Assembly (NCBI GenBank): GCA_009746045.1
Contig: RPFO01002024.1
Span: forward strand, 1-53,696
From: Mesostigma viride
Taxonomy: Eukaryota; Streptophyta; Mesostigmatophyceae; Mesostigmatales; Mesostigmataceae
Direction: 5' to 3'
DNA: 53,696 nucleotides
Shown: positions 19,421 to 28,631 of the stretch, one piece after another
How positions within the stretch are numbered: position 1 is the stretch's first letter
Layout: each line of letters starts with the position of its first letter
The notes under the pieces: model-generated
Database searches by the model: none
Seen by the model: the letters and a program-made list of their open reading frames with translations, nothing else
What the model was told of the DNA's origin: nothing
Program-made: the position numbers and the translations under genes

Positions 19421-21105
19421 ATGTCTTCCTCCGGCGCGACGATGATGATGCTCAAGGCCCGCGGACCGCAAGACATCGCCCTCGTGAGCCAACCGGAAGT
19501 CACGCTCTTCAAGTCCATTTATCCGCGTCACACCAACTTCTCGTGGGAGGACACCGAGATCACCCAGGCGACGGGGCAGGCCAACTACGGACAGATGGTG
19601 GAGTTCAAGTTGACGCGCGCCGGCGACCTCATCACCAAGGTCTACCTCGTCATGCAGATGGACGCCATCCCCGACTGGAACGGCGCGTACTCCCCGTTCA
19701 TCTGGGACTTCCCCCGCGCCCTGATCGATTACGTCGAGTTCAACGTCGGCGGCTACAACATCGAGCGCGTGACGGGAGATATGCTGCACGTCTGGGACAT
19801 CCTGGAGCGGACCGACTACGCGAGCTACGTCGAGAACATGCCCGTGCGCCACGGCGCGTCCGTCAAGTTCAGCAAGGACGGCAAGATCGCCGAAAGTTTT
19901 GACGGGACCGCGCCACAGTACCTCTACATCCCCCTCGACTTCTCGTTCACCCAGGACCCCGGCCTCGCGCTCCCCATGATCGCGCTGTCGTGGCACGAGG
20001 TCCGCGTCAAGGTCAAGTTCCGCACCGCCGATAAGATCTTCACCTCCTACACCCTGTCGCGCCCCTTGTACGATTCCATCCCCGGAGTCGTCGGAGGTAC
20101 CATCAAGGACACACTGAACAGCGCCTCTCCTGTATGGGGCTCCAACCAGCTCTATCTCCGCTCGCTGATCCGCAAGATGTTCGTAGAGGGCAGCTACGGA
20201 AACGAGATGTGTCAGCTGGTGTCCGAGACTGGCGATCGGAAATGGATCCAACACGTCATCGACAACGCCTTCTACAACGACAAAATCACCAACATTGTCG
20301 GCACCGTCACAGACCCCGGTCCGAACGTCGACGGCACGCTGAATATCGCATTCCAGATCGCGGATTACAACACGCTCGTCGGGGCCCCGCAGACCTTCCG
20401 ACTCAGCAACACTACCATCAAGGACGAGGACAAGTTCGAGACCATGGCCGTGGAGACCGTCGCGAACGCGCGGAGCTCGTGGATCGCCAAACCGCCCTCC
20501 TTCGCGTGTCGTCTGTTGTGCCGCTACATCTACCTCGACGACTTCGAGAGGCAGCAGTTCGCCAAGGACAACCACGAGTTCCTCATCACGGAAAACCAAC
20601 TGCACACGCAGTACGTCAACGGGCAGGAGCAGGTCACGATCGATCTCAAGTTTAACCACCCCACGAAGGAGCTCATCTTCTTCTACCGCCCCGACAGCTA
20701 CACCGACGTCGAAACCACCGCCAAGGGCTTCTACAAGGGATACTGGTCTTTCCGGAATCCGAACAGCTCGTTCGGAGAGGGGCACCTGTTCCGCTCGGCC
20801 AACTTGATCCTGAACTCCCAGAACATGTACGGCGACGGACGCGACCCCGTCTATTTCTCGTACATTACCACCACCCAGTTCCATAAGCGATACGATACCG
20901 ACCACCGCATCTACGTGATCCCTCTCTGTTTATCCCCCGGCTCCTGGAAGCCATCGGGGAGCGTCAACATGTCCCGTCTCGACGACGTCAAGCTAGTGCT
21001 GACCGGGCTCGGGACCATCCCCCCGGCACCATTTCCGTGTACGCCCGCAACTATAATCTGTTTTCCATTCAGTCCGGGATGGGAGGCAAGAGGTACGCGT
21101 CGTAA
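19421..21105 (+). CDS. Major capsid protein paralogue 2 (MCP2), 3' frame-interrupted
   Basis: Double-jelly-roll capsid protein, about 561 residues if continuous. Features: KARGPQDIALVSQPEVTLF start, YPRHTNFSWEDTEI, first-domain YIPLDFSFTQDPGLALPMIA, second-domain YLDDFERQQFAKDNHEFL, and GDGRDPVYFSY. The loop between the IFTSY segment (about residue 206) and YLDDFER (about 370) is about 110 residues longer than in MCP4 and has no motif I know. Near the end a C6 run (21019-21024) throws the frame. In the shifted frame the expected C-terminal strand and a GMGGKRYAS ending appear, with a stop at 21103-21105. A T7-CTCG tract and a TATAC lie upstream. Confidence 0.9.
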
Positions 21106-21135
21106 AAAAAATCTAGGTTACAGTTATAGCCTTCC

Positions 21136-24100
21136 ATGTCTTCGTGTGCGGTCATGTGGATTCGGAGCAAGGGGAGCCAAGACGTCAACCTCGTCGTCGA
21201 CCCTGAGATCACGTTCTTCAAGGCCACGTGGGCACGTCACACCAACTTCGCGATCGAGGACGCTGAGATCACCCAATCCGCGGGTGTGATGGGGTACGGC
21301 CAGCTCGTCGAGTTCAAGATCCCGAGATCGGGGGATTTGCTCCACAAGGTCATGCTGTACATCGATCTCGCCGAATTCCCAAACCTGGACAGTTCCCCGT
21401 TCGCCAAGGACTTTGCGCGCATCCTCATCAAGTACGTCGAGCTCTGCATCGGCGGGTTCAGCATCGAGCGCGTGACCGGCGATTACCTCCACGTGATGGA
21501 CATCCTCACAAAGAAGGGGCACAAGAGCAGCGTGGACAACCTGCCGACGAGCCACGGCGGCAGCGTGAAGTTCGACGAGAGGGGCGACATATCCGAGTAC
21601 TGCGACGGCTCGAAACGCCAGCATATCTACATCCCGATCGAGTTCTCTTTCACGATGGACCCCGGCCTCGCTTTGCCCATGATCGCCATCCAGCACCACG
21701 ACGTGATCATCAAGGTCCAGTTCGCGGACGCCGACGACATTTTCACCCATTATTCTACTGCCGTGAAGGTGGACACGACTTCCACCCCCGTCGACTACTC
21801 CGGTTTCCCTTACAACCCAAGTACCGGGGCGCTTACTGCGGCAGACGGTTATTGGAACTTTGACGGTAACCTCGCCAACTCGGCTAACGCCATCGTGGCC
21901 CCTTTCGCGCTCGCTGATTACGTTAACCAAGGTGGCGCGATCGTGGCTTCTGGTCAGGGATACACCGCGACCAACCACCGTGCCGTAGCGGATCTGCCAG
22001 CAACCGATTTTAACGGTACCGATGACACCTTCTCCCTCGTCACGTCTGTCGCGTCCGTCGTTAAGCCCGGTGCTGTCAAGGGCAATCAGCTACTCCAGTA
22101 TGGGGACGCGACTAGCGGCGTCCAGCTAAAGGTGGGCAGCTCGGGCGAACTGATGCTGACATCGACGAACGCGGGCGCGAGTGTCTCGATGTCCAAGTGG
22201 CCTAAATCCAACGTGTACGTCGGGGATGGCAAGAAACACACACTGGCACTGACGCGCGTCACGGGCTTCGCGACGGACGCCGTCCCCGCGGATACCGCGG
22301 TCGCCGGTTTGTGGTTCAAGACAAGCACCACGACCAACAATCAAGGCATCGGCGGTATCTTGTCTCCGGCAGGAAATGTATCGGCAACTCTCGGCAGCAC
22401 GAACGTTTCGGTTTCCACTTCTGGTGAAGTGACGTGGACCGCTTCCGCGACCGGTTACTCATCGACGGCGGCTTATGACGGCGTGACCATAAGCAACACC
22501 ACCGCGGCGAATGGGACACCTCATCTCTTTACCTCGTCTGACTGGGGGCGTGAATGGTCTTTCGCGTTCAAATTCTATCTCGTATCGGCGAATCTCACCG
22601 ACACAAACGAAATCCCTCTATTTCAATTGGGAGGCACGTCCACGTTCAATAGGTACATGGGGATGAAGATAAGCGCGAACGGTAACACCTTGACGTTTAT
22701 TTCTCGCGGACTTTCGACCGGGGTTATCCAAACCAACTACGACATATCGGCGTTGGCAAAGGACGCGTTTCACCAAATTGTCATAGCACACGGGACCTCC
22801 CTGAATTCGGGTTTAGGGAATCCTTCCGAACCTACCACTTCCGATGCGAACCGCAGCATTATAGCCATTTACATCGACGACGTTCAACAGGCGCAGGTTT
22901 CGGGGTATGATACATACGACGCTTACAACTACCCCCCCGTGTACATCGGTCCGTCCCCGTCCGTGTGCGTCAACTCTCCCAAGACCAAACTGAAAATCAA
23001 GGAAGTCACTCTGTGGAAGGGGCTGTATAGGGACAACAACAACGTATACCAAGTTCACGTCGATGGACAACGGAAGATGCTTCACCCACTTTGGCCGCGC
23101 ATGTCCTCTCCGAACATCGGAGATCAGAAGCTGTACCTCGGAAACGGTCCTAGCTCCGAGACTGGCTTCCGCACCACGGACACCGTGTGGGACTCGGTGT
23201 CCTTTTACAACGCCGAGCTCACAACAAATGACGTGGCCGCGACCTCCGGCATCAGTCCGTCCGCCGCCCGATTGCCCGTCGTTCGCCAAATCATGGCCGC
23301 GCAACCGAACACCAAGTTCGTAGCTATTCGAGGGGCGTCCAAGCTGGAGAACCTCGGCAAGGATTGGGCGTACCTGATCGACACCCAAGGGTCGTACCGG
23401 TTCTCCGTGACGGGGTGGACCACTGCCCCTACGAGCGGACTCTTGAACAGCATCACGGTCAAGGTCGCCGAAACGGTGTCGCTGTTCCCACTCGCGGGGG
23501 CGGGCGGCGGCGGCGATTACACCATGATCATCGACGCATCGGCGATCCCCGACCACCTTCGGTACGTTATGGGGACATCCCAGCCGTTCGTTCACCCGCG
23601 TGCCGGATGGATCGCCAACCCGCCCAAGTTCGAGTGCAAGCTGGTGGCGCGGTTCTTCTACCTCGACGATTTCGAGAGGAAGCAATTCGCGCTCAACGGC
23701 CACGAGTACCTGATCACCGAGACGCAGTTCTTCCAGCAGCACGTCGGCGGCGAGAACGAGCTGGACCTCGAGCTGCGTTTCAACCATCCTGTGAAGGAGC
23801 TGCTGTTCTGGTACAAGCCGTCCGACCTCACCTTCGCCTCTAGCAAGTTCCGTTCGGACGCCGACTTCGGGTACAACGCCTATTGGAAGTTCTATAACGA
23901 CAACAGCGAGTTCGGAGACGGCCACCTGTTCTCGAAAGCGAACCTGTCGCTAAACTCCCAGAACCTGTACGGCGACGGCCGCGACCCCGTGTACTTCTCG
24001 TACTTGGTCCCGGCCGACTTCCACACGCGTGTGGAGAATAACGCGCGCGTGTACGTGATGCCTTTCGCGCTCAAGCCCGAGTCGTGGAAGCCCACTGGCA

Positions 24101-24261
24101 GCGTGAACATGTCCCGTTTGGACAGCGTGAAGCTTCACCTCAAGGGCCTCGGTCTCGCGTCCAAGGGCGGCATCCCTCCGGGCACCATCGACGTGTACGC
24201 GCGCAGTTTCAACTTGGTGCGCATCCAGTCGGGCATGGGCGGCAAGCGCTTCGCCTCGTAA
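21136..24261 (+). CDS. Major capsid protein paralogue 3 (MCP3) with a ~600-residue lectin-like insertion
   Basis: A 1041-residue protein with both MCP ends intact. Residues 1-210 carry the first jelly-roll markers (KGSQDVNLVVDPEITFF, ARHTNFAIEDAE, YIPIEFSFTMDPGLALPM). Residues about 816-1041 carry the second (YLDDFERKQFALNGHEYLI, GDGRDPVYFSYL, and the GMGGKRFAS ending). Between them, about residues 212-815 are foreign to MCPs: they read as LamG/ConA-like lectin folds. A first fold appears split, its N-half at about 230-375 and its C-half at about 635-705. A second, complete fold (WSFAFKFYLV, FHQIVIAHG, IIAIYIDDVQQ, KIKEVTLWKG) lies inside it at about 376-632. The insert is visibly less GC-rich than its flanks. 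It occupies the same loop that varies in the other MCPs. The frame is open throughout, so the protein is probably made. Confidence 0.92.
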   Translation: MSSCAVMWIRSKGSQDVNLVVDPEITFFKATWARHTNFAIEDAEITQSAGVMGYGQLVEFKIPRSGDLLHKVMLYIDLAEFPNLDSSPFAKDFARILIKYVELCIGGFSIERVTGDYLHVMDILTKKGHKSSVDNLPTSHGGSVKFDERGDISEYCDGSKRQHIYIPIEFSFTMDPGLALPMIAIQHHDVIIKVQFADADDIFTHYSTAVKVDTTSTPVDYSGFPYNPSTGALTAADGYWNFDGNLANSANAIVAPFALADYVNQGGAIVASGQGYTATNHRAVADLPATDFNGTDDTFSLVTSVASVVKPGAVKGNQLLQYGDATSGVQLKVGSSGELMLTSTNAGASVSMSKWPKSNVYVGDGKKHTLALTRVTGFATDAVPADTAVAGLWFKTSTTTNNQGIGGILSPAGNVSATLGSTNVSVSTSGEVTWTASATGYSSTAAYDGVTISNTTAANGTPHLFTSSDWGREWSFAFKFYLVSANLTDTNEIPLFQLGGTSTFNRYMGMKISANGNTLTFISRGLSTGVIQTNYDISALAKDAFHQIVIAHGTSLNSGLGNPSEPTTSDANRSIIAIYIDDVQQAQVSGYDTYDAYNYPPVYIGPSPSVCVNSPKTKLKIKEVTLWKGLYRDNNNVYQVHVDGQRKMLHPLWPRMSSPNIGDQKLYLGNGPSSETGFRTTDTVWDSVSFYNAELTTNDVAATSGISPSAARLPVVRQIMAAQPNTKFVAIRGASKLENLGKDWAYLIDTQGSYRFSVTGWTTAPTSGLLNSITVKVAETVSLFPLAGAGGGGDYTMIIDASAIPDHLRYVMGTSQPFVHPRAGWIANPPKFECKLVARFFYLDDFERKQFALNGHEYLITETQFFQQHVGGENELDLELRFNHPVKELLFWYKPSDLTFASSKFRSDADFGYNAYWKFYNDNSEFGDGHLFSKANLSLNSQNLYGDGRDPVYFSYLVPADFHTRVENNARVYVMPFALKPESWKPTGSVNMSRLDSVKLHLKGLGLASKGGIPPGTIDVYARSFNLVRIQSGMGGKRFAS

Positions 24262-24298
24262 CCGAGACTGTTCGCCAATAAAAAATCTTTTCGGGTAG

Positions 24299-24303
24299 TA
24301 TAC
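24299..24303 (+). promoter_or_regulatory. TATAC promoter core for MCP4
   Basis: TATAC ends 4 bp before the ATG at 24308. An AATAAAAAA stretch at 24277-24285 in the same 46-bp gap could serve as the 3' end signal of MCP3. Confidence 0.4.
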
Positions 24304-24307
24304 GACA

Positions 24308-25684
24308 ATGTCTGGATGCCCGGTCCTCGTCCTCCGCGCCAAAGGTCCACAGGACGCCTCGCTCACCGTGTCGCCCGTCAAGACCTTCTTCAAGTCGATT
24401 TATCCCCGTCACACCAACTTCTCGTTCGAGGACACGGAGGTGGTGTCCGTCGCCGGGAACCAGGGCTTCGGCAGGGAGGTGACCTTCCAAATCCCCAAGA
24501 GTGGCGATCTCGTCTCTAAGATGTTCCTGTATCTCGAACTTCCGCCCATCAAGGAGTGGGGCGCCCCTCCTTTCGGGTCGGCGTGGTGGAAGATTTTCGA
24601 CCCGTTGTATGACGATATCGCGCGTATCCTCATCAAAAAGGTCGAGTTCAAGATCGGAGGAACGGTCGTCGAGGAGATGACCGGCGAGTTCATGCACGTG
24701 TGGGATCAGCTGTCGCGCGACCCGTCCACGTCTTACGTGGAGAACACCCCCGCGCGGCACGGCGGGACGATCCGCGTCGAGAACGGCGGACAGACCGGTG
24801 GACAAAAGAGTCACATCTACGTCCCTCTGCAGTTCTCGTTCTGTCTCGAGGACGGCATGGCTCTCCCCATGATCGCGCTGCAGTACCACGACGCGAAGGT
24901 CGTCGTGACGCTCAACAGCAAGGACGCGATCTTCACCCAGATGGCGGGCGGGAGCAAGTACCCCGGCACCACACTGAGCCGCGCGCCGCAGACGTGGGGC
25001 GCACTCTCGGGCGTGGCCGATTACCGCAACGCCATGATGGAGGCGATGGCCGAAATCACCAAACTGCGACTCGTGTGTCGGTTCGTGTACTTGGACGATT
25101 TCGAGCGGAAGCAATTCGCGGAAGAGCGGCACCAGTACCTCGTCACCGAGACCCAGCACTACTCGCATTACGTCACGGAGGGGTCCGGACTCGAGACCAT
25201 CGGCCTGTCGTTCAGCCACCCCGTGAAGGAACTCATTTTCTATTACAAGGCCGACAACCGTTTGTCGGATCCGGACACGTCTCCCGACCCCACAGCGGCG
25301 TATTGGAATTTCGTTAATAAGAATAGCAAGTTCGGTGACGGCCACTTGTTCGAGAAGGCCAATCTGACTCTCAATTCGCAGCAGATGTTCGGCGAGGGCC
25401 GCGACCCCATCTACTTCAGCTACCTCCTGCCCCTGCAGACCCACACGCGTCTGCCGAAGATGGGCCACGTCTACGTCATCCCGTTCTCCCTGGAGCCCGA
25501 GAATTGGAAGCCCACCGGGTCGCTGAACTTCAGCCGGCTGGACACGGTCAAGCTGGTGCTGTTGGGTCTCCAGAAGAACAGCGTGACGGGCAAGATCCCG
25601 AAGGGCGTCATCGAGATCTACGCGCGTTCCTTCAACGTGATGGCGATCGCGTCCGGCATGGGCGGCAAGCGTTTCGCCTCGTAA
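24308..25684 (+). CDS. MCP: Major capsid protein paralogue 4 (MCP4), canonical form
   Basis: A 458-residue protein, the usual length for an NCLDV MCP. The first jelly roll begins with KGPQDASLTVSPVKTFFKS and YPRHTNFSFEDTEV and includes YVPLQFSFCLEDGMALPMIA. The second starts at about residue 261 with YLDDFERKQFAEERHQYLV, includes GEGRDPIYFSYL, and closes with the IEIYARSFNVMA strand and GMGGKRFAS. The variable loop before YLDDFER is only about 50 residues here, so this is the best candidate for the main hexon protein, forming pseudo-hexameric trimers. It sits directly downstream of MCP2 and MCP3 on the same strand. Confidence 0.95.
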   Translation: MSGCPVLVLRAKGPQDASLTVSPVKTFFKSIYPRHTNFSFEDTEVVSVAGNQGFGREVTFQIPKSGDLVSKMFLYLELPPIKEWGAPPFGSAWWKIFDPLYDDIARILIKKVEFKIGGTVVEEMTGEFMHVWDQLSRDPSTSYVENTPARHGGTIRVENGGQTGGQKSHIYVPLQFSFCLEDGMALPMIALQYHDAKVVVTLNSKDAIFTQMAGGSKYPGTTLSRAPQTWGALSGVADYRNAMMEAMAEITKLRLVCRFVYLDDFERKQFAEERHQYLVTETQHYSHYVTEGSGLETIGLSFSHPVKELIFYYKADNRLSDPDTSPDPTAAYWNFVNKNSKFGDGHLFEKANLTLNSQQMFGEGRDPIYFSYLLPLQTHTRLPKMGHVYVIPFSLEPENWKPTGSLNFSRLDTVKLVLLGLQKNSVTGKIPKGVIEIYARSFNVMAIASGMGGKRFAS

Positions 25685-25780
25685 ACCGGTCGCACCGGGA
25701 TTGACCCGCCCACGTCCTCGATCGTGTCGGACGTGTATTGGCTCGAAGGAATCACACTTTTTCTGTGTAGATCCGTAAGG

Positions 25781-26032
25781 ATGCCCCCTCGGACGACCAA
25801 GAGGAAGGCGAGACACCGCGCGTCCAGCACGCTGGTCCTCCGCAAGCCCAAGATAACGGACGCGCCTCGGTTGCCCCCGGCTCCTCCGCCCCCCGCGAAA
25901 TCCGCGGTCGTCCCCCCCGCGCACGTGCTCACTCGCATCGAGCAGCCAGTGTACATAATGACGCCTGCCGCTCGTGCGGGGCCGCCGGCCGCGCCGGTGC
26001 CGGTCAGTAATCGTCCTTTCGTTCGGCGCTGA
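25781..26032 (+). CDS. Small basic Pro-rich protein
   Basis: An 83-residue protein with an Arg/Lys-rich start (PPRTTKRKARHR) followed by Pro/Ala-rich low complexity. The frame is open further upstream, but the ATG at 25781 follows a T5-CTG tract. Its 3' end overlaps the end of the A32 gene by 29 bp on the opposite strand. It could be a DNA-binding core protein. Low complexity makes this a moderate call. Confidence 0.45.
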   Translation: MPPRTTKRKARHRASSTLVLRKPKITDAPRLPPAPPPPAKSAVVPPAHVLTRIEQPVYIMTPAARAGPPAAPVPVSNRPFVRR

Positions 26033-26807
26033 GTTTGCGAACCCGCGTGTTGACGATCTTCATGGACCCGCCCTCGTCTCCGTCCGAATCGCTCTTGCAA
26101 TCCTGATTGTAATTCAAACGACTGTAATTCCAAAAACCGGGACTGCCGATCGCGAACTTTTCGTGAGGCGCCGCCTTGTACCAAAAGATCACGTCTTCGA
26201 TACGGTTCGAATCGCTCGTGTGATCCACGACCAGGCACTCGTAATTCTGAGTGCATTGGTCGAGGATCTCGCAAAACGCTTCGAAGGTGGGGATGACGCC
26301 GAAGTAGTTCCGATACAACCGCTCGCGGTTCATGATGATGTTCTCTCGCAACGCGAACACGTAATCGATGTTGCTGCGGATGTCGGGCGTGACGTCCATA
26401 CTGTACTGACTGATGAACAGGAGGAAGATCTTCATGTGTCTCCCGTTCAGCGCGATCTCGCGGATGCACGGGTCCCGCATGACCGTACGGTCGTACACGC
26501 AGTCGTCCAACACGACGAAACAGTTGCGACCTCGCCCCGCCTTGCACAGCCGCTTCTGGTTCTTCAACAGCGCTCGCAGGGCGGGCTTGTTGAAAGATTC
26601 GTACACGAACAGGCTGGGGACGAACTGCTGCCAGTGGCGATTGGACCCCTCCGTGCCGGACATCACGATCCCGGACGGGATCTGACGCTTGTGGTACATG
26701 ATGTCGGTGGCGAGCGTCGTCTTGCCACCGCCGCGTTTGGACACGATGCAGACGACCTTGTTGTCTCCTATCTTCGAGGGATCGAACTTTTTCAGTTGAA
26801 GGTCCAT
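26004..26807 (-). CDS. A32: A32-type genome-packaging ATPase
   Basis: A 267-residue FtsK/HerA-superfamily packaging ATPase, a Nucleocytoviricota hallmark that pumps viral DNA into the capsid. The Walker A loop is SKRGGGKTTLA near residue 25. The Walker B strand is CFVVLDDCVYD near residue 97. The downstream sensor region FLLFISQYSMDVTPDIRSNIDYVF is typical of the family. Length is normal (about 250-270). The C-terminal tail is Asp/Ser/Gly-rich then basic. It overlaps the basic gene at 25781 convergently. Confidence 0.94.
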   Translation of the reverse strand: MDLQLKKFDPSKIGDNKVVCIVSKRGGGKTTLATDIMYHKRQIPSGIVMSGTEGSNRHWQQFVPSLFVYESFNKPALRALLKNQKRLCKAGRGRNCFVVLDDCVYDRTVMRDPCIREIALNGRHMKIFLLFISQYSMDVTPDIRSNIDYVFALRENIIMNRERLYRNYFGVIPTFEAFCEILDQCTQNYECLVVDHTSDSNRIEDVIFWYKAAPHEKFAIGSPGFWNYSRLNYNQDCKSDSDGDEGGSMKIVNTRVRKLSAERKDDY

Positions 26808-26836
26808 TTATTAATACCACGACATTCGGGCGACGG

Positions 26837-27487
26837 TCACGGACGAGCCGGCGCGCCGACGGGCACGTACGGCGTCCGCGTGTAAGGGAAAAACAGGACG
26901 TGGATCCCTCGGCTCTTGCAGAGTTTCATCCACTCCCTCTGATGCCACTTCTCCGCGGCGTCCTTGTCCTGTTCGGTCCGAGTCTTCCGGAACTTCTCCG
27001 CGAAGTCGTCTTGTAATTTCGTGAACGCGCCGCGGATCTCGGCCGTGGCGCGCTTCCCGCGCGACAAAACGGTCCTCACGAGCGATGGAGATAGAGTCAT
27101 CACGAACACGCCCGAGTGGTTGAACACCATGTGGGAGATGTTCTCGCTCCCCGCGTCGTCGAGGATGATGCCCACGTCCGTGTCGCTCGGACTCGACAGG
27201 GAACAGTCGGTCATGCCGCACCGCTGGGGGTGCGTGTGCCACTCGAACGTGCCGTGCGGGATCTGGACGTCGTTCGTGTGACCGAACGCCGTCGTCTTGA
27301 ACCGTTGCAACGTGCCGGACGCGTCGGGGACGAACGTGCCCCCGATCTCCTTTCCGCCTCCCAGCGTCGATCGGATGAACGACACGGCCTCGGGCGAGAC
27401 GGGATATCGCGTCGAGTTCCTCCCCGATATCACCTTGACTCCGGAACTCAGCGTTTGAACGGGCAACAGATCCGCGGGGCGCGACAT
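26837..27487 (-). CDS. JAMM/MPN-type metalloprotease (deubiquitinase-like)
   Basis: A 216-residue protein. It has the JAMM zinc signature: a Glu in GGGKEIGGTF (about residue 47), then the block EWHTHP (about 81-86), and after a Cys-containing loop SPSDTD with the expected Ser and Asp. JAMM proteins cut isopeptide bonds of ubiquitin-like modifiers in eukaryotes. In a virus this could strip ubiquitin from viral proteins or process a virion precursor. The His-x-His to Asp spacing is longer than in the classic motif because of the CGMTDC loop. The C-terminal ~70 residues are charged and helical. The start at 27487 sits just after an AT-rich gap. Confidence 0.75.
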   Translation of the reverse strand: MSRPADLLPVQTLSSGVKVISGRNSTRYPVSPEAVSFIRSTLGGGKEIGGTFVPDASGTLQRFKTTAFGHTNDVQIPHGTFEWHTHPQRCGMTDCSLSSPSDTDVGIILDDAGSENISHMVFNHSGVFVMTLSPSLVRTVLSRGKRATAEIRGAFTKLQDDFAEKFRKTRTEQDKDAAEKWHQREWMKLCKSRGIHVLFFPYTRTPYVPVGAPARP

Positions 27488-27506
27488 TATAACTACGCCA
27501 CACAAA

Positions 27507-28301
27507 TTAGAATCCGTCGTCCTCCACGGTGACCCCGCCGATGTCATCGGAAGTGTACTGATCGTCCTGCGTGACGGGCGAGGGTTTGCGGACCAAGGCC
27601 TGTCTCGCGATCTGCACCTGCCGGATATCGCCGCCCGCCATCGCGGCCGCGGGGTCCTCGGGCCCGGGCCCTTGCATCAGGTCGGCGTCCGGCATCTCCT
27701 CCTCTCCGCCCTTGAACGTGTCCTTGTTGAGCAGTTCGCCCATGTACTCCTTGAGGATGTCGTCGATGGGCATGAGGACGTGGACGGTGTTCTTGACCGC
27801 TTCCCGTATGGCTTCGAACGCGTTTCGACGATGCAGCTTGTAGTTGCCGCCGTCGACCTCGGTCAGGAAATGGTCCACGTCGTCCACGATGTCAGACCCC
27901 AGGTTCTTCATGACCATATGGACGAAACGGGAGGGGGTCGGGACCCGCACGCGCATCGTCTGGTTAGGGTCCTTGGACATGCGGATGGACCCCATGATCA
28001 TGCTCGTGCAGACGAAGTAGGCCTTCAACAGATCCCGCAGGTACGGTATCTTCTCCACGATCTGCTCGGTCTCCTCTTCGATGATCTCCGGGGTCCACTC
28101 CGGGATCTCCTCGACGAGCTGCACGAACGCGGCGATGGGCTCCATGTTCGCCTCTCGGGACACGTTGATCGCGTCCATCACCATCCTCTTCAACACCTGG
28201 AATACGGGGTCCGTCAGCCCGCGCTCCAATTGGTCGACGTACTCCTTCTTGCTGTCCACGAGGACGTTGATGTTCACGACGGGCTCGGATTCGCCTTCCA
28301 T
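27507..28301 (-). CDS. Helical unknown viral protein (264 residues)
   Basis: A mostly alpha-helical, acidic protein. Residues 1-175 are amphipathic helices without membrane segments. The C-terminal ~80 residues are Gly/Ala/Pro-rich then acidic (DIGGVTVEDDGF ending), probably disordered. The start codon follows the stop of the upstream gene directly, so the two are probably co-expressed. The pattern (helical body, acidic tail) recalls structural or assembly proteins of this phylum, but I cannot name a family. Confidence 0.6.
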   Translation of the reverse strand: MEGESEPVVNINVLVDSKKEYVDQLERGLTDPVFQVLKRMVMDAINVSREANMEPIAAFVQLVEEIPEWTPEIIEEETEQIVEKIPYLRDLLKAYFVCTSMIMGSIRMSKDPNQTMRVRVPTPSRFVHMVMKNLGSDIVDDVDHFLTEVDGGNYKLHRRNAFEAIREAVKNTVHVLMPIDDILKEYMGELLNKDTFKGGEEEMPDADLMQGPGPEDPAAAMAGGDIRQVQIARQALVRKPSPVTQDDQYTSDDIGGVTVEDDGF

Positions 28302-28583
28302 TTACAAGGGGGCTGACATTAATTGCGACCGCGAGTGAACGAACACCCGGTACTTCCTCTGCAGACCGAGGACTTCGTCGCGCGCGTCGTATAGGCGGTC
28401 CTGAAGTATCTCTATGGTTCTCCTCCTCCGCCGGGAGGGGTCCGTCTCGTCGTTCACGGGCACCTCGGCGTGACGGACGTCGGGGAATCCCATTTTCTTC
28501 CTCAACTCCCTCGCCTTCTCTCTGCATTCCGAAATGCTCTGAATGAGTTCGAACCTCTGCTGCCGGTACTCGTCTTCTTCCAT
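28302..28583 (-). CDS. Short coiled-coil protein
   Basis: A 93-residue protein of charged heptad-like helices (Glu/Arg/Leu/Ile rich), with a basic stretch SRRRRRTIEIL in the middle. No membrane segment. It is the first gene of a compact minus-strand run leading into the genes at 27507 and 26837. Function unknown. Confidence 0.55.
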   Translation of the reverse strand: MEEDEYRQQRFELIQSISECREKARELRKKMGFPDVRHAEVPVNDETDPSRRRRRTIEILQDRLYDARDEVLGLQRKYRVFVHSRSQLMSAPL

Positions 28584-28631
28584 CTCAATGGTCCTGTTTA
28601 TTGCAAAATTATTACTCGCGACGTAGGCGCG

